The position numbers were made by a program, and so were the translations under genes. Under the pieces are notes generated by a model that saw only the letters and a list, made by a program, of their open reading frames with translations, had not been told where the DNA came from and searched no databases. A stretch of 64,000 nt of DNA from Sphingomonas morindae (GTDB taxonomy: Bacteria; Pseudomonadota; Alphaproteobacteria; Sphingomonadales; Sphingomonadaceae): the NCBI RefSeq assembly GCF_023822065.1, contig NZ_CP084930.1:1566001-1630000 (forward strand), written 5' to 3'. Positions 40,369 through 49,739 of this stretch are shown piece by piece; position 1 is the first letter of the stretch; every line of letters begins with the position of its first letter.

Positions 40369-42258
40369 CTAGCCGAGCGTCACTTTGAGATCCTCGCCCA
40401 GCCCGTCGGCCAGCGCATAGAGCAGCCGGCTGCGCATCTCCGCGAGCGATTGCCCCGCCGCCGCATAGACGCGCAGGGTGAAGCCATAGCCATCGGCGGT
40501 CATGTCGGTGAAGAGCAGGCGCGGCGCCGGATCGGTGCGCAGCCCGTCCAGCGTCTCGACCAGCGCCAGCACCCGATCATGCGCGGCCTTCGCGCCCGGC
40601 AGGCCGCCGACCCGCACCGGCACTTCGATCCGGCCGACGATGCCGGCACCGGTCCGGTTGGTGACGGCGCTGGAGATGAAGGAGGAGTTGGGCACGATCG
40701 CGACGCTGCCATCCGCCGTCACCACCTCGGTCGCACGCACGCGGATATGGCGCACGCTGCCCTCCGCGCCCGCCACCGACACCCAGTCCCCCACCTTCAC
40801 CGGCCGCTCGGCGAGCAGGATCACGCCCGAGACGAAATTCTGGATGATCGATTGCAGGCCAAAGCCGATGCCCACCGAGAGCGCGCCGGCGATCAGCGTC
40901 ACCTTGTTGAGATCGATGCCCAAAGCGGCGGTGACGGCGAGCAGGATGACGAGGATGCAGGCATAGCCGATGCCGGTGACGATCGCCGCGCGCGTGCCGG
41001 TGTCGAGCGCGGTGGCGGGCAGGAAGCGCGTGTCCAGCCAGCGCTTGAGCATCCGCATCAGCGCCACGCCCGCGATCAGCACCCCCAGCGCCGCCGCGAG
41101 CGTGCCGGGCCGGACATGGAGCCGCCGCAGCTCGACGAGCAGCGCGCCGCCGCGCAGCGTATCCACCAGCGCCACGCCGCGGCTGCCGAGCGGAGCGATC
41201 ATCAGGCTGATCGCGCTCAGCCAGATCAGCAGCGTCGCGGCGGCGCCGAGCAGCAGCGCCGCCTGGTTGAGCCGCTCGGGACGGATGCCGACGACATGGG
41301 TGGCGAAGCGGCGCGGCGCGCGATCGCCGCGCAGCCCCCAGTCGATCGCCGCATCCAGGGTGCGCACCAGCAGCATCGCGAAGGCCGCCACCAGCATCAC
41401 CCAGATCAGCTCCTGGTAGAGCAGCACCGCGAAGCTGATCGCGCCGACCAGGAAGCCGATCAGCCCCACCAGCAGCACGCCCCAGGCGAGGGCGGTGAGC
41501 GCGAGGCTGGCGCTGGCGGGGCTGTAATCGGCCTCGCGCATCGCGGCATCGCGGCTGCGGCCGATCGCCACGAGGAAGCCGCCAAGCAGCAGCGCCTCCA
41601 CCAGCAGCACCAGCCCATGCGCCAGCGCCCGCGACGAATCCGAGGCATGGGTGAGCGCGGCGACCTGTTCGGTGAGCCCCGACAGCGCCAGCATCAGCCC
41701 CCAGAGCGGCAGATAGAGCGCATAGACGTGATCGGGCACGAGCGTGGGCGGCAGCGGCCGGCGCTCGGGCGGCTCGGCGCGCAGCGCGCGGCCCAGGCCG
41801 AAGGCGAAGCCAAAGGTGGCGGCGCCCGCCACCGCCGTCTGCCCAAGCTGGCGGGTGATGGCGAGCAGCGGCAGCCCCGCCTCGACGCCGTGCAGGATCA
41901 GCGCGGCGCCGAAGCCGAAGGCGAGCAGGCTGATCAGCACCGACAGCACCGCCTGGAGCACCGGCTTGAGGCTGCCATCGCCCTGCCGGCCGAGCAGACG
42001 CGCCACCAGCCGGATCGCCAGCACGCGCAGCGGCAGCATCAGCAGCACGCCCGCCACCACCAGCGCCACCATCGTCACCGGCGCGTCGCCGCCCCGCAGC
42101 GGCTGCGCCAATTGGCGCTGCGCGATCGACGCGATGCGCTGGCTATCGGCGGAAATCTGTTGCCAGGCAGTGGCTTGCACCGGGGCGGCGGGTGGAAGCG
42201 CGACAGGGTGGGCGGGCGCGGCGGGCGACGCCGGCGGGGGGGACGGGGACACGGCCAT
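40369..42258 (-). CDS. MscS-family mechanosensitive channel (long form)
   Basis: Membrane protein of 629 residues, longer than E. coli MscS (286), with many additional helices before the pore. A Pro/Ala-rich N-terminus (VSPSPPPASPAAPAH) leads into a helical region, then about nine transmembrane segments. The MscS core lies at the C-terminal end: LAVTAALGIDLNKVTLIAGALSVGIGFGLQSIIQNFVSGVILLAERPVKVGDWVSV (pore helix and upper beta domain), then VRATEVVTADGSVAIVPNSSFISSAVTN. It should open under hypo-osmotic stress. I placed the start at ATG 42258 because the frame beyond it overlaps the divergent DUF72 gene. It converges on the penicillin-binding protein gene with 5 bases between stops. Confidence 0.9.
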   Translation of the reverse strand: MAVSPSPPPASPAAPAHPVALPPAAPVQATAWQQISADSQRIASIAQRQLAQPLRGGDAPVTMVALVVAGVLLMLPLRVLAIRLVARLLGRQGDGSLKPVLQAVLSVLISLLAFGFGAALILHGVEAGLPLLAITRQLGQTAVAGAATFGFAFGLGRALRAEPPERRPLPPTLVPDHVYALYLPLWGLMLALSGLTEQVAALTHASDSSRALAHGLVLLVEALLLGGFLVAIGRSRDAAMREADYSPASASLALTALAWGVLLVGLIGFLVGAISFAVLLYQELIWVMLVAAFAMLLVRTLDAAIDWGLRGDRAPRRFATHVVGIRPERLNQAALLLGAAATLLIWLSAISLMIAPLGSRGVALVDTLRGGALLVELRRLHVRPGTLAAALGVLIAGVALMRMLKRWLDTRFLPATALDTGTRAAIVTGIGYACILVILLAVTAALGIDLNKVTLIAGALSVGIGFGLQSIIQNFVSGVILLAERPVKVGDWVSVAGAEGSVRHIRVRATEVVTADGSVAIVPNSSFISSAVTNRTGAGIVGRIEVPVRVGGLPGAKAAHDRVLALVETLDGLRTDPAPRLLFTDMTADGYGFTLRVYAAAGQSLAEMRSRLLYALADGLGEDLKVTLG

Positions 42259-42351
42259 GACGGGCGAACGGCCCGGCCGGCGGAACGATCCCGCAGCGCG
42301 CGGCGGGCGGGATGGGTGGACGCGCGTGGCGCGATCGCCCACAAGGGGCGC

Positions 42352-43149
42352 ATGCAGGCAGGGCGCATCCGCATCGGCATCGGCGGCTGGATCTTCCCGC
42401 CATGGCGCGGGAGCTTCTATCCGGCCGGCTGGCCGCAGGCGCGCGAGCTGGACTATGCTGCCAGCCGTCTCACCGCGATCGAGGTGAACGGCACCTATTA
42501 TTCCCGGCAGAAGCCCGCCACCTTCGCCGCTTGGGCCAAGGCGGCGCCGGACGGCTTCGTCTTCGCGCTCAAGGCGTCGCGCTTCTGCACCAATCGTCGC
42601 GTCCTGGCCGATGCCGGGGAGGGGATTGCGCGCTTCCTCGATCAGGGGCTGGTCGAGCTGGGCGATCGGCTGGGGCCGATCCTGTGGCAGTTCATGCCCA
42701 CCAAGCGCTTCGATGCCGAGGATTTTGGCGCCTTTCTGCGGCTGCTGCCCGCAGCCCATGGCGGCCTGCCCTTGCAGCATGTGGTGGATGTGCGGCACGA
42801 AAGCTTTGTCGATCCCGCCTTCATCGCGCTGATCCGCGCCGCCGGCGTGGCGCTGGTCCACACCGATTCGTCCGACTATCCGGCGATCGGCGATGCGAGC
42901 GGGCCGATCCGCTATGCGCGGCTGATGGCGGCGCGCGCCGAGGAGCCGACCGGCTATGCCGCGCCCGAGATCGCGCGCTTCGCGGCGCTGGCGCGCGACT
43001 GGGCGGCGGGCGGCGATCCCGACCAGCCCTTCGCCCATGCCGCGGCCGATCCCGCGCCGGCCAGGCCACGCGACACCTTTCTCTTCTACATCAACGGCGC
43101 CAAGCTGCGCGCCCCGCACGCCGCCCTGGCGACGATCGCCGCGCTCTGA
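42352..43149 (+). CDS. DUF72 family protein (YecE-like)
   Basis: TIM-barrel protein of 265 residues in the DUF72 family. It begins IRIGIGGWIFPPWRGSFYPAGWPQARELDYAASRLTAIEVNGTYY, the family's signature opening. It continues with FVFALKASRFCTNRRVL, GPILWQFMPTKRFD, VVDVRHESFVDPAFIALIRAAGVALVHTDSSDYP and a C-terminal DTFLFYINGAKLRAPHAA. The biochemical role of DUF72 proteins is not established. GGGG lies 4 bases before the ATG. It overlaps nhaA by one base, so the two are likely co-transcribed. Confidence 0.92.
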   Translation: MQAGRIRIGIGGWIFPPWRGSFYPAGWPQARELDYAASRLTAIEVNGTYYSRQKPATFAAWAKAAPDGFVFALKASRFCTNRRVLADAGEGIARFLDQGLVELGDRLGPILWQFMPTKRFDAEDFGAFLRLLPAAHGGLPLQHVVDVRHESFVDPAFIALIRAAGVALVHTDSSDYPAIGDASGPIRYARLMAARAEEPTGYAAPEIARFAALARDWAAGGDPDQPFAHAAADPAPARPRDTFLFYINGAKLRAPHAALATIAAL

Positions 43150-44288
43150 TGCCGCTGCCGCCCTTGCGCCGCCCGGTTGCCGCCGCGCTCGATCTGGTGC
43201 CGCAAGGCGGGCTGCCCGGCGTGCTGCTGATCCTCGCCGCGCTCGCCGCGCTCGTCATCGCCAACTCGCCGCTGGCGCCGCTCTACATGGCGCTGCGCCA
43301 CCAGCCGCTCGGTCCGCTCGCGGTCGAGCATTGGATCAATGACGGGCTGATGGCGCTCTTCTTCTTCCAGGTGGGGCTGGAGGTGAAGCGCGAGGCGCGG
43401 GTGGGCGATCTTGCCGATCCCGCCGCGCGGCGCCTGCCGCTGGTGGCGGCGGCGAGCGGCATGGCGGTGCCGGCGCTGCTCTATCTCGCCATCGCCGGGC
43501 CGGTGCCGGGGCTGGCGCGCGGCTGGGCGATCGCCTCGGCCACCGACATCGCCTTCGCGCTGGGCGTGCTGAACCTGCTCGGCGCGCGCGTGCCGGCGAG
43601 CCTGCGGCTCTTCCTCACCACCGTCGCGGTGGCGGACGATATCGGCGCGGTGGCGATCATCGCGCTGGGCTATAGCCAGGCGTTGCACGGCCTCGCGCTC
43701 GCCGTGGCGGCGGCGCTGGCGCTGCTGCTGTTCGCGCTGCCCCGGCTGGGCGTGCGGCGCTTTGCGCCCTATGCCGCGCTCGGCCTGCTGCTCTGGGCCG
43801 CGACGCTGCGCTCGGGCGTGCACGCCACGGTGGCGGGCGTTCTCGCCGCGCTCGCCGTGCCGCTGGCGCGCGACGGCGGACCGCTGGAGCGGATCGAGCA
43901 TCGGCTGGCGCCGATCATCGCCTATGGCGTGCTGCCGCTCTTCGCCTTCGCCAATGCCGGGGTGGCGCTGGGATCGGCACCGCTGCTGGCGCCGCTGCCA
44001 CTGGCCGTGGCGCTGGCGCTGGGGCTGGTGCTGGGCAAGCAGATCGGCGTGTTCGGGGCGGTGCGGGGGATGGCGGCGCTAGGCCTCGCGACGCCGCCCG
44101 GGGGCGCGAGCTGGCGCCAGCTCTACGGGGTGTCGCTGCTCGCGGGGATCGGCTTCACCATGAGTCTGTTCATCGGCGGCCTCGCCTTCGCCGATCCGGC
44201 GCTGATGGATCAGGCCAAGCTGGGCGTGCTGGCGGGCTCACTCGCCTCGGCGCTGCTCGGCTATGCGGTGCTGCGCCGCGCCCGCTGA
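43149..44288 (+). CDS. nhaA: Na+/H+ antiporter NhaA
   Basis: NhaA antiporter of 379 residues, exchanging external protons for internal sodium or lithium. Motifs include HWINDGLMALFFFQVGLEVKREA, GWAIASATDIAFALGVL with the conserved TD of the unwound helix IV, and TTVAVADDIGAVAIIAL containing the paired Asp residues of the ion site. GVLPLFAFANAGVAL, LVLGKQIGVFG with the conserved Lys, and SLLAGIGFTMSLFIGGLAF follow. About 11-12 helices are visible. Its start overlaps the DUF72 stop; it converges on etfA with 20 bases between stops. Confidence 0.96.
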   Translation: MPLPPLRRPVAAALDLVPQGGLPGVLLILAALAALVIANSPLAPLYMALRHQPLGPLAVEHWINDGLMALFFFQVGLEVKREARVGDLADPAARRLPLVAAASGMAVPALLYLAIAGPVPGLARGWAIASATDIAFALGVLNLLGARVPASLRLFLTTVAVADDIGAVAIIALGYSQALHGLALAVAAALALLLFALPRLGVRRFAPYAALGLLLWAATLRSGVHATVAGVLAALAVPLARDGGPLERIEHRLAPIIAYGVLPLFAFANAGVALGSAPLLAPLPLAVALALGLVLGKQIGVFGAVRGMAALGLATPPGGASWRQLYGVSLLAGIGFTMSLFIGGLAFADPALMDQAKLGVLAGSLASALLGYAVLRRAR

Positions 44289-44308
44289 CGGACACGGCGC
44301 GGCCCCGA

Positions 44309-45238
44309 TCAGAGCTTGGCGGTAAGCTCCGGCAGCACGGTGAAGAGATCGCCCACTAGGCCGATATCGGCGACCTGGAAGATCGGCGCATCCTCATCCT
44401 TGTTGATCGCCACGATCGTCTTGGCGTCCTTCATCCCGGCGAGATGCTGGATCGCGCCCGAGATGCCGACCGCGACATAGAGTTCCGGCGCGACGATCTT
44501 GCCCGTCTGGCCGACCTGATAGTCATTGGGCGCATAGCCCGCGTCCACGGCGGCGCGGCTGGCGCCGATCGCGGCCCCCAGCCGGTCGGCCAGCGGATCG
44601 ATCAGCGCGTGGAACTGCTCGGCCGAGCCGAGCGCGCGGCCGCCGGACACCACCACCTTGGCGGAGGTGAGCTCGGGCCGTTCCGACTTGGCGATCTCGG
44701 CGCCGACAAAGGCGGCATCGGCGCTGGCGCCGGGGCCCTGCACCGCTTCCACCACGCCGCTGCCACCGCTGCGCGCCGCCTTTTCGAAGGCGGTGCCGCG
44801 CACCGTGACGACGAGCTTGGCGTCGGTCGATTCGACCGTGGCGATCGCGTTGCCGGCATAGATGGGCCGCGTGAAGCGGCGCTCGCCCTCCACCGAGAGG
44901 ATGTCCGACACCTGCATCACATCGAGCAGCGCGGCCACGCGCGGCGCGATATTCTTGCCGGTGGAGGTGGCGGGCGCGAGAAAGGCGTCGTGATCGGCCA
45001 TGAGCTGGACGATCAGCGGCGCCACCGCCTCGGGCAGGGCATGGGCATAGTCGGCCGCGTCGGCGACATGAACCTTGCCGACGCCCGCGATCGAGGCCGC
45101 CGCCTCGCCGACGCCCGCCACGCCCTCGCCGGCGACGAGAAGATGCACCTCGCCCAGCCTGGCCGCGGCGGTCACTGTGGCAAGCGTGGCGTCCTTGATC
45201 TGCCCGCCCTCATGCTCGACCCAGACAAGCGTCTTCAT
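44309..45238 (-). CDS. etfA: electron transfer flavoprotein subunit alpha
   Basis: EtfA of 309 residues. ETF takes electrons from acyl-CoA dehydrogenases and related enzymes and passes them to the quinone pool through ETF-QO. The C-terminal FAD domain is clear: [79 protein letters not shown]. The N-terminal domain is more variable ([25 protein letters not shown]). The start overlaps the etfB stop (ATGA). Confidence 0.97.
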   Translation of the reverse strand: MKTLVWVEHEGGQIKDATLATVTAAARLGEVHLLVAGEGVAGVGEAAASIAGVGKVHVADAADYAHALPEAVAPLIVQLMADHDAFLAPATSTGKNIAPRVAALLDVMQVSDILSVEGERRFTRPIYAGNAIATVESTDAKLVVTVRGTAFEKAARSGGSGVVEAVQGPGASADAAFVGAEIAKSERPELTSAKVVVSGGRALGSAEQFHALIDPLADRLGAAIGASRAAVDAGYAPNDYQVGQTGKIVAPELYVAVGISGAIQHLAGMKDAKTIVAINKDEDAPIFQVADIGLVGDLFTVLPELTAKL

Positions 45239-45984
45239 GCCGCCACTCCCATCGCCTTGAGCTTCTCGACCAGCGCATCCACCGTATCGAGCTTGATGCC
45301 CGCCTGGCGCTTGGCGGGCTCGGCCACCGACAGCGTCTTGAGGCGCGGGCTGGTATCCACGCCGTAGTCGGCCGGCGTCTTGGCCGCGAGCGGCTTGGAC
45401 TTGGCCTTCATGATGTTGGGAAGCGACGCATAACGCGGCTCGTTGAGGCGGAGATCGGTGGTGACGATCGCCGGCAGCGTCAGCCGCACCGTCTCGAGCC
45501 CGCCATCCACCTCGCGCGTCACCGTCGCGGCGCCGTCGGCGATCTCGACCTTGGAGGCGAAGGTGCCCTGCGGGCGGCCCATCAGCGCGGCGAGCATCTG
45601 GCCGGTCTGGTTGCTGTCGTCGTCGATCGCCTGCTTGCCGAGGATGATCAGGCCGGGCTGTTCCTCATCGGCGATGGCCTTGAGGATCTTGGCGACGGCG
45701 AGCGGCTCGACGGCATCGTCGGTCTGCACCAGGATGGCGCGGTCGGCGCCCATGGCGAGGCCGGTGCGGCAGGTTTCCTGCGCCTTGGCCGGCCCCACGG
45801 AGACGATCACGACTTCGGTCGCGGCGCCCTTTTCCTTCAGCCGAATGGCCTCCTCGACGGCGATCTCGTCAAAGGGGTTCATCGACATCTTGACGTTGGC
45901 GAGGTCGACACCCGACCCATCGGGCTTGACCCGCGGGCGGACGTTATAGTCGATCACCCGCTTCACGGGCACCAGGATCTTCAC
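45235..45984 (-). CDS. etfB: electron transfer flavoprotein subunit beta
   Basis: EtfB of 249 residues, the AMP-binding partner of EtfA. It opens [53 protein letters not shown] and has [28 protein letters not shown] and [25 protein letters not shown], all typical. The C-terminus ends in the usual recognition-loop region. Start is GTG 45984 with GAGGAG upstream. It lies 144 bases after sucC, with a hairpin between, so etfBA may have its own promoter. Confidence 0.97.
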   Translation of the reverse strand: MKILVPVKRVIDYNVRPRVKPDGSGVDLANVKMSMNPFDEIAVEEAIRLKEKGAATEVVIVSVGPAKAQETCRTGLAMGADRAILVQTDDAVEPLAVAKILKAIADEEQPGLIILGKQAIDDDSNQTGQMLAALMGRPQGTFASKVEIADGAATVTREVDGGLETVRLTLPAIVTTDLRLNEPRYASLPNIMKAKSKPLAAKTPADYGVDTSPRLKTLSVAEPAKRQAGIKLDTVDALVEKLKAMGVAA

Positions 45985-46084
45985 CGTGGCTCTCCTCTCT
46001 CCGGCGCCGGCGCGACTCCGCCGCGCCGTATCGGATGGCGCTGTAGCAGCAGATTGACGTATAGGTAAAGCGTGTGACGCGCGC

Positions 46085-46108
46085 GGCGGCGGGCGCCAAC
46101 CCGCCGCC
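46085..46108 (-). terminator. GC hairpin between sucC and etfB
   Basis: GGCGGCGGG (46085-46093) pairs with CCCGCCGCC (46100-46108), loop of 6 bases, 20 bases past the sucC stop on the minus strand. No T-run follows in that direction, so termination strength is uncertain. Confidence 0.4.
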
Positions 46109-46128
46109 GCCGCCGCGCCCGAGGCCGC

Positions 46129-47328
46129 TCAGGCGGCCTGGCGCGTCTCGGCCACGATCTTGCGGGCGGCATCGCCGAGATCGTCGGCCGGCACGATCGC
46201 GAGGCCCGAGCTGGCCAGCGCGGCCTTGCCCTGCTCGACATTGGTGCCCTCGAGCCGGACCACCAGCGGCACCGAGAGATTCACCTCCTTGGCCGCCGCG
46301 ATGATCCCCTCGGCGATGATGTCGCACCGCATGATGCCGCCGAAGATGTTGACGAGAATGCCCTTCACCGCCGGATCGCTGAGGATGATCTTGAACGCCG
46401 CGGTCACCTTCTCCTTGGAGGCGCCGCCGCCCACATCGAGGAAGTTGGCCGGGAAGGCGCCGTTCAGCTTGATGATGTCCATCGTCGCCATGGCGAGGCC
46501 GGCGCCGTTGACCATGCAGCCAATATCGCCGTCGAGCTTGATATAGGCGAGGTCATATTTGGAGGCCTCGACCTCCATCGGATCCTCCTCGGTCAGGTCG
46601 CGCAGCTCGGCCACGTCCTTGTGGCGGAACATCGCGTTCGAATCGAAGGAGACCTTCGCGTCGAGCACGAGCAGCTTGCCGTCCTTGGTCTCGACCAGCG
46701 GATTGATTTCCAGCATCGACATGTCGGTGGCCAGGAAGGCCTGGTACAGCTGCGCCGCCAGCGTCTGCGCCTGCTTGGCGAGATCGCCCTTCAGCTTGAG
46801 CGCGAACGCCACCGCGCGGCCAAGATGCGGCTGGAAGCCCTCGGCGGGATCGATGGTGATCGTCTCGATCTTCTCGGGCGTGTCGTGCGCCACCGTCTCG
46901 ATGTCCATGCCGCCTTCGGTGGAGACGACCATGGCGATGCGCCCGGTCTTGCGGTCGACGAGCATCGACAGATAATATTCGCGCTCGATATCCGCGCCGT
47001 CGGTGACGTAGAGGCGGTTGACCTGCTTGCCGGCCTCGCCGGTCTGCACCGTCACGAGCGTGTTGCCGAGCATCTCGCTGGCGGCGGCGCGCACCTCGTC
47101 GAGCGACTTGGTGAGGCGGACGCCGCCCTTGGCCTCGGCGGGCAGCTCCTTGAACTTGCCCTTGCCGCGGCCGCCGGCATGGATCTGCGCCTTGACGACG
47201 TAGAGCGGTCCGGGCAGCCGCTCGGCGGCGGCCACGGCCTCGTCCACCGAGAGGGCGGCGTGGCCGGCGGGCACCGCCACGCCAAATTTCGCCAGCAATT
47301 CCTTGGCCTGATATTCGTGGATGTTCAT
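46129..47328 (-). CDS. sucC: succinate--CoA ligase (ADP-forming) subunit beta
   Basis: SucC of 399 residues, TCA-cycle enzyme subunit. It begins [20 protein letters not shown] and has [15 protein letters not shown] (ATP-grasp), [41 protein letters not shown] and [39 protein letters not shown] and [15 protein letters not shown] complete the pattern. The frame stays open upstream, but the start is fixed at ATG 47328 by homology. The alpha subunit gene sucD is not next to it. It diverges from crtZ with a 126-base gap. Confidence 0.97.
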   Translation of the reverse strand: MNIHEYQAKELLAKFGVAVPAGHAALSVDEAVAAAERLPGPLYVVKAQIHAGGRGKGKFKELPAEAKGGVRLTKSLDEVRAAASEMLGNTLVTVQTGEAGKQVNRLYVTDGADIEREYYLSMLVDRKTGRIAMVVSTEGGMDIETVAHDTPEKIETITIDPAEGFQPHLGRAVAFALKLKGDLAKQAQTLAAQLYQAFLATDMSMLEINPLVETKDGKLLVLDAKVSFDSNAMFRHKDVAELRDLTEEDPMEVEASKYDLAYIKLDGDIGCMVNGAGLAMATMDIIKLNGAFPANFLDVGGGASKEKVTAAFKIILSDPAVKGILVNIFGGIMRCDIIAEGIIAAAKEVNLSVPLVVRLEGTNVEQGKAALASSGLAIVPADDLGDAARKIVAETRQAA

Positions 47329-47454
47329 CGTCGCGCGACTCCCATGTTTGCGGCTGCGGTACCGGCTCCGCCTCCCCCCGGCAACCCCGGCTCTGCGCGC
47401 CGCCGGCCCGGCTTTTGCGGGTGCGGCCGGGGCGCGGCTGGCGTATAGGGGGCC

Positions 47455-47979
47455 ATGCATCCGCTCGCAGGCCTTCTTCTGTTCCTCGCCACCATCGCGC
47501 TGATGGAGGGCGTGGCCTATGCCGCGCACCGCTGGATCATGCACGGGCCGGGCTGGTTCCTCCACCGTAGCCATCACCGCCCGCGCACCGGCGCGTTCGA
47601 GGCCAATGATCTCTACGCGGCGATCTTCGCCGTGCCGAGCATCCTGCTGCTGCTCGGCGGCGTGCAGCTGGGCTGGTGGCCGGGCTGCACCTGGATCGGC
47701 GCCGGCGTCGCCGCCTATGGCGCCATCTATTTCGGCTTCCACGACTGGATCGTGCATGGCCGGCTGCCGCACCGCTATGTGCCGCGCAGCCGCTATATGC
47801 GCCGCATCGTCCAGGCGCATCGGCTGCACCATGTCGTGGAGACCAAAGGCGGCACGGTGAGCTTCGGCTTTCTGGTGGCGCCCCGGCCCGAGGCGCTCAA
47901 GGCGGAACTCGCCCGCCGCCGCCGCGCGGGCGTGCGCGCGCCGGCGCGGGCGCCGGTCGGATCAGGGGCGCAGCGCTAG
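47455..47979 (+). CDS. crtZ: beta-carotene hydroxylase CrtZ
   Basis: Membrane di-iron hydroxylase of 174 residues, converting beta-carotene to zeaxanthin. Four His clusters of the fatty acid hydroxylase type are present: [26 protein letters not shown] and AHRLHHVVE. Two to three hydrophobic helices separate them. TATAGG at 47444-47449 could be a -10 box, giving a very short leader. It is on the opposite strand from crtB/crtI/crtY but in the same cluster. Its last 18 bases overlap the 3' end of the convergent DUF2490 gene. The C-terminus is Arg/Ala-rich and probably tail-like. Confidence 0.95.
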   Translation: MHPLAGLLLFLATIALMEGVAYAAHRWIMHGPGWFLHRSHHRPRTGAFEANDLYAAIFAVPSILLLLGGVQLGWWPGCTWIGAGVAAYGAIYFGFHDWIVHGRLPHRYVPRSRYMRRIVQAHRLHHVVETKGGTVSFGFLVAPRPEALKAELARRRRAGVRAPARAPVGSGAQR

Positions 47980-48666
47980 CAGCACCTGGCCGATATGGTT
48001 GATCTCGCGCTGGCCGGCGCGGCGATTGACGAGCTGGTTGAGATAGCCGACCTCGATCGTGGTGCGGCCCGTCAGCGGGATCTCCAGGCCGACATTGGTG
48101 CGCAGCTGGTCAAATCCCGCGCGCGGGCCCCAATCGGCGCTGGTGAGCGCCAGCATCGGCTCCACCGAGACGAGCGCCGCGACGCCCTGGGGATCGGGGC
48201 CGATCCTGTGCGTGTAGCGCAGAAATTCGCGCAGCCGCAGCGCCACGTCGCGGCCGTCCGAGCGCAGTCGCTGCTCGAACCGCGTCCGCGACGAAAGCCG
48301 GCCGCCCAGCACCCGGCCGAGATCCCAGGAGAGTTGCTGGAAGCTGCGCTCCTCGTTGACATCGCGGACGAGCGCGTCGTCCGGGTGCGCGACATGGGCA
48401 TAGCCCTGGTAGAGGCTGATGCGCGGCGTGAGCTTCCAGCCCAGGGCGCCGCGCGCGATCACCTGGCCGATCCGCGCGCCGCCATCCACGAAGCGCGGCT
48501 GAAGCTCCGCATAATAGATCAGCCGCCCCGCCAGCCCGCCTTGGGCGTTCAGATTGACCCAGATCTGCCCGTCCTGCCGGGTCGCCGCCGCGACCGGCGT
48601 TCCGGCCAGCGGCAGCAGAAACAGGGCGGCGGCGGTGAGACGGGCGAGGCGGGGAAGCGGGCGCAT
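47962..48666 (-). CDS. DUF2490 domain protein, probable outer-membrane barrel
   Basis: Exported protein of 234 residues. The signal peptide is about residues 1-28 (LTAAALFLLPLAGTPVAAA). The mature part, DGQIWVNLNAQGGLAGRLIYYAELQPRFVDGGARIGQVIARGALGWKLTPRISLYQGYAHV, shows alternating beta-strands and matches the DUF2490 pattern, expected to be a small outer-membrane beta-barrel. The function is unknown. It follows the nucleosidase-like gene by 14 bases and overlaps the end of crtZ on the other strand. Confidence 0.85.
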   Translation of the reverse strand: MRPLPRLARLTAAALFLLPLAGTPVAAATRQDGQIWVNLNAQGGLAGRLIYYAELQPRFVDGGARIGQVIARGALGWKLTPRISLYQGYAHVAHPDDALVRDVNEERSFQQLSWDLGRVLGGRLSSRTRFEQRLRSDGRDVALRLREFLRYTHRIGPDPQGVAALVSVEPMLALTSADWGPRAGFDQLRTNVGLEIPLTGRTTIEVGYLNQLVNRRAGQREINHIGQVLLALRP

Positions 48667-48680
48667 GGCCCGCCTCTGCC

Positions 48681-49676
48681 TCAGCGATCGGCCGGGCGCC
48701 CGTCAGGAAGTGTTGCTGGCGGCAGCGCGGCCACGAAGGCGTCCACCACCGCCGCCGCATTGGCCGAAGCGAGGCCGAAGAAGGTGGCCGCCTGGTTGGC
48801 GCGGGGATCGCCGCCGGCGAGATCCGACAGGCTGCGAAAGGCGATGAAGGGCACGCCCGCGACATAGGCGACATGCGCCACCGCGGCCGATTCCATGTCC
48901 ACCGCCTCGGCGTGGAAGGTGCGGAAGGCATAGGCGCGGACCTGCGCATTATCGAGAAAGACCGGCCCCGACACGCCCGCGCCGCCGACGCGGATCCGCG
49001 GCGCCCGATCGAGGCAGCGGCCCGCCGCGCAGCGTTCCAGCCGCACCGCGCCGGCCACCCGCCGGGCGAGCGCGAGCAGCGCCGGATCGGCGGCGAACCA
49101 GAAGCGGCGTTCGGGCGCGGCGGCGCCGGCGCGGCGGACCTCCACCGCGCGCGGATAGATCATGCCATAGGGCGGGAAGGGCGTTTCATGGCCCGGTGGC
49201 GGGGCGAAGCCGCCGCCCGCCGCCCGCGCGAAGATCGACTCGAGATATTCGCCCCAGCGCTCGGGCACCACGACATCGCCGACATGGAGCGCCGGATCGA
49301 CCCCGCCGGCGATGCCCGAGATGAGGATGCGCCGGACGGTGAAATGATCGAGCGCATTCTGCGTCGCCATCGCGGCGTTGACCATGCTCATCCCCGACAG
49401 GAAGAGCAGCACGGGCTGGCCGTGGAGCGTGCCCGTGACGAAGCGCGTGCCGCCAATCTCCCGCTCCGCCGGATCGGCGAGCGCGGCGCGCAGCACCTGC
49501 CATTCGGGATCGAAGGCGGAGAGGATGGCGGTGCGCGGCACCGGATCGGGCGCGAGCGCAAGCGCGGGCGCGGGTTGAGCGTCGGTCGGCGGCACCGCCC
49601 GGGCGGCGGCGGGGGCGGCGCACGCCAGCAGCGCAGCCGCCGCCAGGCCGAGCCCATGGGTCCATCCTGTCCGCAT
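48681..49676 (-). CDS. exported nucleoside phosphorylase/nucleosidase-like protein
   Basis: Protein of 331 residues in the purine nucleoside phosphorylase/MTA-SAH nucleosidase superfamily. An N-terminal signal peptide (GLGLAAAALLACAAPAAARA) indicates export. The enzyme fold shows TAILSAFDPEWQVL, LFLSGMSMVNAAMATQNALDHF, ILISGIAGGVDPALHVGDVVVPERW and EAVDMESAAVAHVAYVAGVPFIAFRSLSDLAGGD. The VDMESAA segment is the nucleoside-binding motif. An insert around residues 150-230 (pro- and Arg-rich) is longer than in cytoplasmic MTA/SAH nucleosidases. It may scavenge nucleosides in the periplasm; the substrate is unknown. It lies 63 bases after crtB on the same strand. Confidence 0.85.
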   Translation of the reverse strand: MRTGWTHGLGLAAAALLACAAPAAARAVPPTDAQPAPALALAPDPVPRTAILSAFDPEWQVLRAALADPAEREIGGTRFVTGTLHGQPVLLFLSGMSMVNAAMATQNALDHFTVRRILISGIAGGVDPALHVGDVVVPERWGEYLESIFARAAGGGFAPPPGHETPFPPYGMIYPRAVEVRRAGAAAPERRFWFAADPALLALARRVAGAVRLERCAAGRCLDRAPRIRVGGAGVSGPVFLDNAQVRAYAFRTFHAEAVDMESAAVAHVAYVAGVPFIAFRSLSDLAGGDPRANQAATFFGLASANAAAVVDAFVAALPPATLPDGRPADR

Positions 49677-49739
49677 CCGGTCCTCCCTATCCTGCCTCGG
49701 GCGCCGGCATCCTCCCCTTGCGCCCGCCAGGGTGGCGGC

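Noticed and set aside
40246..42351. An upstream extension of the DUF72 frame to 40246
   Set aside because: The extra 700 codons lie opposite the MscS gene and are Arg/His-rich noise; the conserved protein starts at 42352.
42259..43119. Extension of the MscS frame to 43119
   Set aside because: It would cover the DUF72 gene on the other strand and has no conserved sequence before the Met at 42258.
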